DNA of 13,227 nt from Paracoccaceae bacterium. Its GTDB lineage: Bacteria; Pseudomonadota; Alphaproteobacteria; Rhodobacterales; Rhodobacteraceae. The stretch spans positions 1 to 13,227 of the forward strand of contig SLQN01000008.1 of assembly GCA_007131465.1 (NCBI GenBank), written 5' to 3'. Made by a program: the position numbers and the translations under genes. Under the pieces are notes generated by a model. That model worked only from the letters and a program-made list of their open reading frames with translations. It was not told the DNA's origin and searched no databases. Positions 1 to 7,151 of this stretch are shown here, piece by piece. Numbering within the stretch: position 1 is the stretch's first letter; each line of letters opens with the position of its first letter.

Positions 1-1
1 A

Positions 2-664
2 CCTGCAGCCCAGCCCGCCCCCACCCCTGCCGCAGTCGCCGCCGCAGGCGCAGCAGATCCGGTGCAGGTGGCACAGGACATGGCCACCGCCGCGCCCGAT
101 CTCGTGGCGCTGGAACAGGCCGTTGCCGCATTTCCGCATTGCGACCTGCGGCAGGGCGCACGAAATTGCGTGTTTGCCGCCGGGCGCGCTGACGCAAAGG
201 TCATGATCGTGGGCGAAGCGCCGGGGCGCGAGGAAGACCGGCAGGGCCAGCCCTTCGTGGGCGAGGCCGGGCAGCTTCTGGACCGGATGCTGGCTGCCAT
301 CGACCTGCGCCGCGACCACCCGGACCCGGCGCGGGCTGTCTACATCACCAATATCCTGCCCTGGCGTCCGCCGCAGAACCGTGACCCCAGTGCCGAGGAA
401 CGCGCCATGTTCCGCCCCTTCGTGCTGCGCCATATCGAACTGGCCGCGCCCGATATCGTGGTCCTGATGGGGCGCATTTCGGCCGCGACATTGCTGGAGA
501 CCAGCGTCGGTATAACCCGCCTGCGGGGCCAGTGGCACATGATGGCGAACCGGCCTGTCCTGCCGATGCTGCATCCCGCCTACCTGCTGCGCAACCCGCC
601 CTCCAAACGCGAGGCCTGGGCCGACCTGCTGGCGCTTCAGGCCAAACTCAGGACATTGCCATGA
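2..664 (+). CDS. Uracil-DNA glycosylase, family 4 (5'-partial)
   Basis: Removes uracil from DNA as the first step of base excision repair. The frame is open to the left edge and begins with an Ala/Pro-rich stretch (2-61). The true start therefore probably lies outside the window, although a GTG at 62 is possible. Family motifs seen are GEAPGREED followed by GQPFVGEAGQLLDRM from 212, YITNILPWRPPQNRDP from 341, and HPAYLLR at 572-592. Family 4 enzymes normally bind a [4Fe-4S] cluster through four cysteines. Here only the second position (Cys, 140-142) appears to remain; the others align with Phe (131-133), Trp (362-364) and a Met/Phe pair near 408-413. The Rhodobacterales enzymes I recall share this form. 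There is no UdgX-type insert. The stop overlaps the moaB start in ATGA, implying co-translation. The family assignment is firm; the lost cluster is inferred from an alignment by eye. Confidence 0.93.
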   Translation, partial: PAAQPAPTPAAVAAAGAADPVQVAQDMATAAPDLVALEQAVAAFPHCDLRQGARNCVFAAGRADAKVMIVGEAPGREEDRQGQPFVGEAGQLLDRMLAAIDLRRDHPDPARAVYITNILPWRPPQNRDPSAEERAMFRPFVLRHIELAAPDIVVLMGRISAATLLETSVGITRLRGQWHMMANRPVLPMLHPAYLLRNPPSKREAWADLLALQAKLRTLP

Positions 665-1203
665 GCCGTATCGACGACACCAAGCCCTTCATGCCAGTGC
701 GTTTTGCTGTGCTGACAGTCTCGGATACGCGCGATCTGTCGCAGGACAAGTCCGGCGATACGCTGGTCGATCGTATTGCGCAGGCGGGCCATGTGCTTGC
801 TGCACGCGATATCGTGCGGGATGAACGTGACCAGATTGCCGCGCGCCTGCGGGACTGGTGCGCTGATGCCGGGATAGATGCGATCCTGTCCACGGGCGGC
901 ACGGGCCTGACCGGGCGCGATGTCACGGTCGAGGCGCATCGCGATGTCTACGAGAAAGAGATCGATGCGTTCGGGACGGTTTTCACCATCATTTCGATGC
1001 AGAAGATCGGCACATCAGCGATCCAGTCGCGGGCCTGTGCGGGGGTGGCGCAGGGAACCTATCTGTTCGCGCTGCCCGGTTCGCCCGGGGCATGCCGGGA
1101 TGCATGGGACGAAATCCTCTTGCCGCAATTCGACTATCGCCACCGTCCCTGCAACTTTGTCGAGATTTTTCCGCGTCTGGATGAGCATTTGCGACGGAAG
1201 TGA
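661..1203 (+). CDS. moaB: Molybdenum cofactor biosynthesis protein MoaB
   Basis: A 180-residue MoaB/MogA-family protein. The family adenylylates molybdopterin ahead of molybdate insertion in the cytoplasm; in some bacteria MoaB itself has little activity and MogA does the work. The fold signature is clear: the N-terminal strand VRFAVLTVSDTRD, the phosphate-binding motif STGGTGLTGRDVT (residues 77-89), the IGTSAIQSRA segment, and a C-terminal LPGSPGACRDAWDEILLPQ stretch followed by RPCNF, as in Escherichia coli MoaB. The ATG at 661 lies inside the upstream stop (ATGA), and the protein then begins at the usual distance from the first strand. An in-frame opening upstream to 532 lies inside the glycosylase gene and is not used. 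No other molybdenum cofactor gene is visible, so the pairing with the glycosylase looks like operon packing rather than shared pathway. Confidence 0.95.
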   Translation: MSRIDDTKPFMPVRFAVLTVSDTRDLSQDKSGDTLVDRIAQAGHVLAARDIVRDERDQIAARLRDWCADAGIDAILSTGGTGLTGRDVTVEAHRDVYEKEIDAFGTVFTIISMQKIGTSAIQSRACAGVAQGTYLFALPGSPGACRDAWDEILLPQFDYRHRPCNFVEIFPRLDEHLRRK

Positions 1204-1227
1204 CGCGCAGATGCGTTAGCGGATAAT
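1200..1227 (+). promoter_or_regulatory. Candidate sigma-70-type promoter for the efflux operon
   Basis: GTGACG (1200-1205, 4 of 6 matches to TTGACA) and GATAAT (1222-1227, 5 of 6 to TATAAT) are separated by 16 bp, in the gap just after moaB. The -35 overlaps the moaB stop codon. Transcription would begin near 1234 and leave a leader of about 55 bases. Assigned by eye only. Confidence 0.35.
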
Positions 1228-1234
1228 GAACCAT

Positions 1235-1250
1235 CGCGGCCCGTCCCGCG
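1235..1250 (+). other. Leader hairpin upstream of the efflux adaptor
   Basis: CGCGG (1235-1239) and CCGCG (1246-1250) form a 5-bp GC stem with a 6-base loop, between moaB and the adaptor gene. No T-run follows, so it is not a canonical terminator. It could end moaB transcripts weakly or lie at the 5' end of the efflux mRNA. Short stems arise by chance in DNA this GC-rich. Confidence 0.25.
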
Positions 1251-1289
1251 TAACAGACCTATGCCAATGTCTTTGGACCCGGAGTCGTC

Positions 1290-2774
1290 ATGCGTTTTCT
1301 GACCCGCAGCCTGATTGCGCTGTTCTTTGCTGCCCTGTCGATTTCGGCCCTGGCCTATGCGGGTTACACGCTGGTCTCTGCAATCCAGACCCGTGCTGAG
1401 GCCCCCAGTGGCGGGCCGGGGCAGGGCGGGCGCGAGCGCGTCTTTACCGTGCGTGCGCTGACGGTCACACCCGGCGAGGTGACGCCGGTTCTGGCTGCCT
1501 TTGGCGAGGTGCGCACCCGAAGGTCGCTGGAATTGCGCGCTCCGGTGGGTGGGCAGGTGCTGGAAGTGGCCCCGGGCTTCGAGGACGGGGCCGAGGTTGC
1601 GGAGGGGCAACTTCTGTTCCGCATAGACCCGTCTGACGCCGAATCCGCCCGCGCACTTGCCGCGTCCGATCTTGCGCGTGCCGAGGCGGAATTGCGCGAT
1701 GCCACCCGCGCGCTGGATCTGTCCGCCGAGGATGTGGCCGCAGCGCGGGCGCAATATGACCTGCGCGTGCGCGCGCTGGAGCGGCGGCAGGGGCTGGCAG
1801 AGCGCGGCGTGTCCACCGAAGCGGCGCTGGAAGAGGCCGAACTGGCCTTGTCCTCGGCCCGGCAGGCGCTTGTCAGCCGCAGGCAGGCCGAAGCGCAGGC
1901 GGAAGCGCGCCGCGATCAGGCCCAGAGCGCGTTGGAGCGTCAGCAGATTTCCTTTGCCGAGGCCGAGCGGCGATTGGCCGACACGCGGGTCTATGCGAGT
2001 TTCAGCGGCACTCTGGCCGATGTGTCCATCGTCGAGGGCGGCATCGTGGGCACGCAGGACCAGCTTGCCCGCATCATCGACCCCGAGGATCTGGAAGTGT
2101 CGGTGCGCGTCTCGACGGCGCAATATCTGCGGCTGATCGACGACGCAGGCCGACTGCTGAGTGCCGAGGCCGAGGTTGCGCTGGAAGTCGCGGGCTTCGA
2201 GATCACGTCGCCGGGGCAGGTCTTGCGGGCCTCTGCGACAGTAGAGCAGGGGCAGAGCGGACGGCGTCTGTTTGTCGAACTGACAGCGCCGCGCGGGTTT
2301 CGGCCCGGTGATTTCGTGACCGTGCGTCTGCAGGAACCCGCTTTGCAGGACGTGGCGCTTTTGCCTGCGAGTGCTGTGAACCCGGCCGGAAACGTCCTGG
2401 TGATAAACTCCGAAGACCGGCTGGAGGCCGTTCCTGTAACTGTTCTGCGCAGGCAAGGCGACGGCGTCCTGATTGATGCCAGCCACCTTGCGGGGCAGGA
2501 AATCGTGCGCGAGATAGGCCCAAATCTTGGCGCGGGCATCCTTGTGCGCCCGCAGCGCGAAACCAGCAGCGGCGAGGTGGTGGTCGAAACCCCCGAGATG
2601 GTGACACTCGACCCCGAACGCCGCGCGCGGCTGATCGCACAGGTTGAAGGCAATACCCGTATGCCCGAACCCGTGCGCGCGCGCATGATCGCGCAGCTTT
2701 CCGAAGAGGCCGTGCCTGCATCGATGCTGGAGCGGTTGGAAAACGGCGGCGGACGTCCGCAAAGCGGAGGCTGA
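1290..2774 (+). CDS. RND efflux periplasmic adaptor (membrane fusion protein)
   Basis: A 494-residue HlyD/AcrA-type adaptor linking an inner-membrane RND pump to an outer-membrane channel. Parts in order: an N-terminal membrane anchor (about residues 6-30), a first lipoyl half-motif (RAPVGGQVLEVAPG then GAEVAEGQLLFRIDP, 83-114), a long Ala/Glu/Arg-rich coiled-coil hairpin (115-232), the second lipoyl half (FSGTLADVSIVEGGIVG, 238-254), a beta-barrel region (about 266-350) and the membrane-proximal domain (about 351-425). A hydrophilic, probably helical tail (about 430-494) follows, longer than in AcrA. No lipobox is seen, so anchoring is by the N-terminal helix. The ATG at 1290 follows GGAG (1281-1284). 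The permease gene begins 3 bp after the stop, so the two are one transcription unit. Substrate unknown. Confidence 0.93.
   Translation: MRFLTRSLIALFFAALSISALAYAGYTLVSAIQTRAEAPSGGPGQGGRERVFTVRALTVTPGEVTPVLAAFGEVRTRRSLELRAPVGGQVLEVAPGFEDGAEVAEGQLLFRIDPSDAESARALAASDLARAEAELRDATRALDLSAEDVAAARAQYDLRVRALERRQGLAERGVSTEAALEEAELALSSARQALVSRRQAEAQAEARRDQAQSALERQQISFAEAERRLADTRVYASFSGTLADVSIVEGGIVGTQDQLARIIDPEDLEVSVRVSTAQYLRLIDDAGRLLSAEAEVALEVAGFEITSPGQVLRASATVEQGQSGRRLFVELTAPRGFRPGDFVTVRLQEPALQDVALLPASAVNPAGNVLVINSEDRLEAVPVTVLRRQGDGVLIDASHLAGQEIVREIGPNLGAGILVRPQRETSSGEVVVETPEMVTLDPERRARLIAQVEGNTRMPEPVRARMIAQLSEEAVPASMLERLENGGGRPQSGG
2766..2770 (+). promoter_or_regulatory. Ribosome binding site of the RND permease
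   Basis: GGAGG lies inside the last codons of the adaptor gene, 7 bases before the permease ATG at 2778. It fixes that start and implies coupled translation of adaptor and pump. Confidence 0.75.
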
Positions 2775-2777
2775 ACG

Positions 2778-5700
2778 ATGACGCCATTGCGCAGCACCAA
2801 GGACAGGCTGGCCGTGCAGGCGCTGGGTCTGTTTCGATATTTCACCCGCCACAAGACCGCCGCCAACCTGCTGCTTGTCGTCATGCTGGTGGCCGGGCTG
2901 GCGGCCATTCCGCAGATGCGGGCGCAGTTCTTCCCGGATGTGGTTGTTGACAATGTCTCGGTCGATATCCGCTGGCCGGGGGCAGGGGCCGAGGATGTGG
3001 ATCGCGGCATCGTGCAACTGGTCGGCCCGGCGTTGCAGGCGGTCGAGGGGGTGACGCAGGTCACCGCGCAATCGCGCGAGGGGCGCGCGTCCTTCACGAT
3101 AGAATTCGAGACGGGCTGGAACATGGCGCGCGGCAATACCGATGTGCAATCGGCGCTCGATGTCGTCTCGAACCTGCCCGACGATGCGGAAGACCCGGTC
3201 ACGCGCCGGTCGAACTGGGCCGACCGGGTGACAAACGTGATTGTCACGGGGCCTGTCGCGGTGGAACAACTGGCGCGCTTCGCGGATGAATTCGCCGCGC
3301 GGCTGTATAACGAAGGGATCACCCGCACCACCATTCGCGGCGTTGCCAGCGCCGAGGTGACGGTCGAAGTGCCCACGCGCAATCTGATCGAACATGACCT
3401 GACGATGGCCGACATCTCGCAGGCGATCCGCAGCACGGTCAGCACCGACCCGTCGGGCGAAGTGTCGTCCGGGACCTCCCGCGTGCGCACCGGGACCGAA
3501 CGCCGCAGCGCTGAGGATATCGCCGAAATCGCGCTGCGCACGCGCCCCGATGGCACAGTGCTGCGGGTCGGCGATGTGGCGGATGTCAGCGCGGGCGGGA
3601 TTGACCGCGAGCGGGGCTTCTGGGTCGGCGAAGACCCGGCGATTGCGCTGCGTGTCGACAGGTCCGAACGCGGCGACGCCATTGCCATTCAGGCCCGGGT
3701 GCAGGCCGTCGCGGATGAGATGAACCGCAACCTGCCCGAAGGCACGCGGATCGAACTGACCTCGACCCGGGCCGAATTCATTTCGGGGCGGATCGCGATT
3801 CTGGTCAAGAACGGGCTGATGGGGCTTGGGCTGGTCGTGATCCTGCTGTTCCTGTTTCTGAATGCCCGCACGGCGTTCTGGGTGGCAGCAGGCATTCCGG
3901 CGGCCATGCTGGCCGCGATTGCCTTCATGTATCTCATGGGGCTCAGCTTCAACATGATTTCGCTGTTTGCGCTGATCATCACGCTGGGGATCGTCGTCGA
4001 TGATGCCATCGTGGTGGGCGAACATGCCGATTATCGCGCCCGAGAATTGGGCGAGACGCCAGCACAGGCGGCCGAGAATGCGGCCACACGCATGGCCCAA
4101 CCGGTCTTTGCGGCCACACTGACCACCATTCTTGCCTTTGGCGCGCTGATCCTTGTGGGGGGGCGGTTCGGGTCGCTGATTGCCGATATTCCGCTGACCG
4201 TGATCGCGGTCCTGATCGCGTCGCTGGTCGAGTGTTTCCTGATCCTGCCCAATCACATGTATCATGCGATTGCCAGCGGGCTGAAGGAACGCTGGTATGA
4301 CTGGCCATCGCGTCAGGTCAATCGGGGCTTTCGCTGGACGCGCGAGCGGCTTTTTCGTCCCTTCATGACATTCGTGATCGCCGCGCGCTATCCGGTCATT
4401 GCAGGGCTGATCGCGCTATTGACAGTGCAGACCGCGCATCTGGTGCGCGGGGACCTGCCGTTTCGCTTCTTCAACCCGCCCGAACAGGGCTCGATCACCG
4501 GCAATATCGTCATGACCGATGGCGCGACCCGGGACGACACGCGCGACATGCTGCGCGAGTTGCAGCGCGCGACCAACGCGCTTGCCGCCCGGCTGGAAGC
4601 CGAAAGCGGCATGAACCCCGTCATCTTCACCATGACCGAACTGGGCGGCCATGCGGGCAGACCGCTGGCTTCGGCCGAGAACAAGGACGGCGATCTGTTG
4701 GGGGCGATCTCGATCGATCTGGTGGACGCCGATTTGCGCAGCCTGTCCTCTTTTGCCTTCGCGTCGGCGTTGCAGGATGAGGTTCAGGCGCATCCGCGGC
4801 TGGAAGAGTTCAGCTTCCGCTCATGGGGTAGCGGACCGGGGGGCGATTCGATCTCGGTGGACCTCAGCGGGGGGGATTCCGAGACGCTCAAGGCCGCGTC
4901 GGATGCATTGCGGGCCGCCCTTCTGCCCTTTCCCGAGATCACGGGGCTGGAAGACAACCTGCCCTATGACAAGCAGGAACTGCTGCTGCAACTGACGCCG
5001 CAGGGCCAGGCGCTGGGCTTCACGGTCGAGGTCCTGTCGCGCGACCTGCGCAACCGTCTGTCGGGCATCGAGGCCGCGACCTTTCCCGATGGTCTGCGCA
5101 CAGGCCGCATCCGGGTGGAAGTGCCGCAATCCGAACGCGCGGCGGATTTCCTGGAAAGCATGATGATGCGCACATCGGGGGGCAGCTTTGTGCCGCTGGG
5201 CGACATCGTCTCGGTGTCCGAGCGGCAGGGCTTTTCCACGATCCGGCGCGAAAACGGGGTCCGGGTGGTGACTGTCTCGGGGGATCTGTCCGAGGATGAC
5301 CCGGCCCGCGCACGCGAAGTCACGCGCCTGATCGGCGAACGCATCCTGCCCGATCTGGAGGCCGATTTCGGAATCACGACCCGCCTGTCGGGGCAGGCCG
5401 AACAGGAACAGGAGTTTCTGACGGATGCCGTGATCGGGGTCGCGCTGTGCCTGATCCTGATCTACCTGACGCTTGCCTGGGTGTTCTCCAGCTGGATGCG
5501 CCCCTTTGTCGTCATGGCCGTGATCCCCTTTGGCCTGATCGGCGTGATCTATGGGCATATGAGCTGGGACATGGCGATGTCGCTGTTTTCCATCGTGGGC
5601 GTGATGGGCATGATCGGGATCATCATCAACGATTCCATCGTGCTGGTGACGACCGTCGATCAATATGCGCGCGACCGCGGCCTGATCCCGTCGATCATTG

Positions 5701-6212
5701 ACGCCACCTGCGACCGCCTGCGTCCGGTGCTGCTGACCACCTTGACCACGGTTCTTGGCCTGACACCGCTGATGTTCGAGAATTCGACGCAAGCGGCTTT
5801 CCTCAAACCGACCGTCATCACGCTGGTCTACGGGCTGGGCTTTGGCATGTTCATCGTGCTGCTGCTGGTCCCGGCGGTGCTGGCCATCGGGCATGACATG
5901 CGCCTGCAGATGGTGTCGCTGCGCCGGGCCTTGTCGCAACCCGCGCGCGGCGTCGCGCTCGCGCCACTTCTGGCGGCGCTGGCACTGGTTGCGTGGTTCG
6001 GCGTGACCATGGGTATGGTGATGGTATCGGGCGGTCTGCCGGGCTGGATTGGCGCAATTGCAGGCTGGACCGAGACCCCGCTGCGTAGCGCATTCGCGCT
6101 GTTTCTGGGCGGGTCGGCACTGGGGCTGACGTTTGTCTGGCTGATCGGGGCGCTGGGTCTGTGGTGGGCAACGCGGGAGAAGACCGCTCAGTCCGAGAGC
6201 GCGCAGCCCTGA
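2778..6212 (+). CDS. RND efflux transporter permease with extra C-terminal helices
   Basis: A 1144-residue inner-membrane proton-driven pump of the AcrB superfamily, partner of the adaptor just upstream. The two-fold RND layout is clear: TM1 (about 29-47), a large periplasmic loop, the TM2-6 cluster, a second periplasmic loop (about 550-870) and a second membrane cluster ending near residue 1041. TM4 carries the proton-relay pair D408-D409 in GIVVDDAIVVGE. TM10 reads GIIINDSIVLV with N951 where AcrB has Lys940. TM11 keeps RLRPVLLT (R980, T987). After the usual RND end, about 103 residues continue with two predicted helices (about 1059-1083 and 1102-1131) and a short charged tail. Typical RND pumps have 12 helices and about 1040 residues. 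Substrates cannot be told from sequence; drugs, fatty acids or bile-salt-like compounds are all possible. Confidence 0.95.
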   Translation: MTPLRSTKDRLAVQALGLFRYFTRHKTAANLLLVVMLVAGLAAIPQMRAQFFPDVVVDNVSVDIRWPGAGAEDVDRGIVQLVGPALQAVEGVTQVTAQSREGRASFTIEFETGWNMARGNTDVQSALDVVSNLPDDAEDPVTRRSNWADRVTNVIVTGPVAVEQLARFADEFAARLYNEGITRTTIRGVASAEVTVEVPTRNLIEHDLTMADISQAIRSTVSTDPSGEVSSGTSRVRTGTERRSAEDIAEIALRTRPDGTVLRVGDVADVSAGGIDRERGFWVGEDPAIALRVDRSERGDAIAIQARVQAVADEMNRNLPEGTRIELTSTRAEFISGRIAILVKNGLMGLGLVVILLFLFLNARTAFWVAAGIPAAMLAAIAFMYLMGLSFNMISLFALIITLGIVVDDAIVVGEHADYRARELGETPAQAAENAATRMAQPVFAATLTTILAFGALILVGGRFGSLIADIPLTVIAVLIASLVECFLILPNHMYHAIASGLKERWYDWPSRQVNRGFRWTRERLFRPFMTFVIAARYPVIAGLIALLTVQTAHLVRGDLPFRFFNPPEQGSITGNIVMTDGATRDDTRDMLRELQRATNALAARLEAESGMNPVIFTMTELGGHAGRPLASAENKDGDLLGAISIDLVDADLRSLSSFAFASALQDEVQAHPRLEEFSFRSWGSGPGGDSISVDLSGGDSETLKAASDALRAALLPFPEITGLEDNLPYDKQELLLQLTPQGQALGFTVEVLSRDLRNRLSGIEAATFPDGLRTGRIRVEVPQSERAADFLESMMMRTSGGSFVPLGDIVSVSERQGFSTIRRENGVRVVTVSGDLSEDDPARAREVTRLIGERILPDLEADFGITTRLSGQAEQEQEFLTDAVIGVALCLILIYLTLAWVFSSWMRPFVVMAVIPFGLIGVIYGHMSWDMAMSLFSIVGVMGMIGIIINDSIVLVTTVDQYARDRGLIPSIIDATCDRLRPVLLTTLTTVLGLTPLMFENSTQAAFLKPTVITLVYGLGFGMFIVLLLVPAVLAIGHDMRLQMVSLRRALSQPARGVALAPLLAALALVAWFGVTMGMVMVSGGLPGWIGAIAGWTETPLRSAFALFLGGSALGLTFVWLIGALGLWWATREKTAQSESAQP
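6185..6201. terminator. Weak dyad in the permease/DsbD-like convergent overlap
   Basis: CGCTC (6185-6189) and GAGCG (6197-6201) form a 5-bp stem with a 7-base loop inside the 25-bp tail-to-tail overlap. There is no T-run on either side. It might take part in bidirectional termination, but the stem is short. Confidence 0.2.
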
Positions 6213-6994
6213 TGCTGGACAACCCCGTTTTCGCTGATGATGCTGGTGCGCACGGCAGAACGGTCGATCGCATCGCCGGGGTTCAGGCGCAGCAGGCTGT
6301 GCCCGGTGATGGTGTCGCCCATTCGCTGCGAAGGCATCGCACGGCTGGACACAGCGCTGCCCGCCATCTCCACCAAGGCGAATTCCTCTTGCCCTTGCGG
6401 GGGCAAGGTCATGCTGACGCTCAGCCGCATGCCGCGATCCTCAGGGGTCACAGTGCAGGACACGGTCTGTAGTCCGGTCTGTCTGGCAAGGCGTGGCTTG
6501 CGAGTCAGAGCTGTCGCGATCATCCCGTCGGGGCGACCGGTGTCATGGACGTTCAACGTCAGGGCCAGATCGACCGGGATGCAGATATCGTCACAGACGC
6601 CGATCAAAAGTCGCGCGTCCAGTTCAAGCGGCAAGCCGGGGTCTTCCGGGGTCAGTTCGATCGGCAGGATAACATCGCGCATGTATCCGATGCTCGCCTG
6701 ACCTGCCTTGAAATAAAGCCGTGGTTCAGGCCAGTGAATGCGCGCATTCGCCAGATTGCGCGACCCCGCGACATTCAACTGCGGCGCGATCCCGCTTTCG
6801 CCGGGGTGGCGCCAATAGGTCATCCAGTCGCCGGCAAGCCGGATATGCAGCGCCGCCATGTGCGTTCCGCGTTCGGTCTGCCAGCCGGGACGCATGCGCG
6901 CGTCGATGATCTCGCCCAGACGCGGCGATTGCGCCGGGGCGGCAACAGGCAACAGCGCAGCGCAGAGTGCAAGGACAGAACAAAAGATTTTCAT
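6188..6994 (-). CDS. Secreted stand-alone DsbD N-terminal-domain protein
   Basis: A 268-residue protein with a Sec signal peptide (LALCAALLPVAAPA, likely cleaved after A21) and one immunoglobulin-like domain of the DsbD/ScsB N-terminal type. In that family this domain takes electrons from the membrane domain of DsbD and passes them to periplasmic thiol partners. The key pattern is IGVCDDICIPVDLAL, with C134 and C138 as the likely redox pair; C180 and C264 are further cysteines. The membrane and thioredoxin domains of full DsbD are absent, so it needs a separate partner (CcdA-like or ScsB-like) not seen here. The ATG at 6994 was chosen because the signal peptide starts there, with CGGAAAT just upstream; the open frame to 7186 has no such features. 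Its last 25 bp overlap the permease gene tail to tail. Domain call firm, exact role inferred. Confidence 0.85.
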   Translation of the reverse strand: MKIFCSVLALCAALLPVAAPAQSPRLGEIIDARMRPGWQTERGTHMAALHIRLAGDWMTYWRHPGESGIAPQLNVAGSRNLANARIHWPEPRLYFKAGQASIGYMRDVILPIELTPEDPGLPLELDARLLIGVCDDICIPVDLALTLNVHDTGRPDGMIATALTRKPRLARQTGLQTVSCTVTPEDRGMRLSVSMTLPPQGQEEFALVEMAGSAVSSRAMPSQRMGDTITGHSLLRLNPGDAIDRSAVRTSIISENGVVQHQGCALSD

Positions 6995-7030
6995 ATTTCC
7001 GTTTAATCCGCTTTGCCCGTCAAAAGGGAA

Positions 7031-7062
7031 GTCACAAGGGCGCGACTTGTCGCCGCCGTGAC
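7031..7062. promoter_or_regulatory. Nested dyads between the DsbD-like gene and yqgE
   Basis: GTCAC (7031-7035) pairs with GTGAC (7058-7062), and inside it GCGAC (7042-7046) pairs with GTCGC (7049-7053); the two centres are one base apart. The site lies in the 157-bp divergent region (6995-7151), where both promoters must be. It could be an operator, but no known regulator motif is recognised and chance is not excluded. Confidence 0.25.
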
Positions 7063-7081
7063 CAGTTTTTGCGCTTGGAGC

Positions 7082-7110
7082 GCCGGGCCGCCCTTGGCAA
7101 CAGGTCCGGC
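7082..7110 (+). other. Possible stem-loop in the yqgE leader
   Basis: GCCGGGCC (7082-7089) can pair with GGTCCGGC (7103-7110), 8 bp with one G-U pair and a 13-base loop. It ends about 40 bases before the chosen yqgE start. It does not match a riboswitch I know. Confidence 0.25.
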
Positions 7111-7143
7111 CACGGGCATGCTGCAACGAAACACGCATGACCC

Positions 7144-7147
7144 GAGG
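7144..7147 (+). promoter_or_regulatory. Ribosome binding site deciding the yqgE start
   Basis: GAGG stands 4 bases before the ATG at 7152. The alternative ATG at 7137 has no purine-rich site in front. The spacing is short, so the choice is moderate. Confidence 0.45.
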
Positions 7148-7151
7148 CCCG

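Noticed and set aside
212..592. UdgX-type (covalent uracil-binding) glycosylase
   Set aside because: The UdgX KRRIH-type insert is not present; the region between the motifs is short and of ordinary family 4 type.
1991..3688. Second long - strand frame (about 565 codons), Ser/Arg/Thr-rich
   Set aside because: Low-complexity antisense shadow of the same efflux genes; no start site or family signature.
1134..4265. Very long open frame on - (over 1000 codons) antisense to the adaptor and permease
   Set aside because: It is His/Arg/Gln/Asp-rich with no domain, as expected from the reverse strand of a GC-rich gene. The + strand holds clear RND adaptor and permease motifs.
4821..5939. Open frame on - within the permease gene
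   Set aside because: Composition dominated by His, Gln, Asp and Arg, typical of antisense frames; the sense strand codes for the second RND half.
7018..7023. TTGACG on - as a -35 of the DsbD-like gene
   Set aside because: No acceptable -10 lies 15-19 bp downstream on that strand before the start codon.
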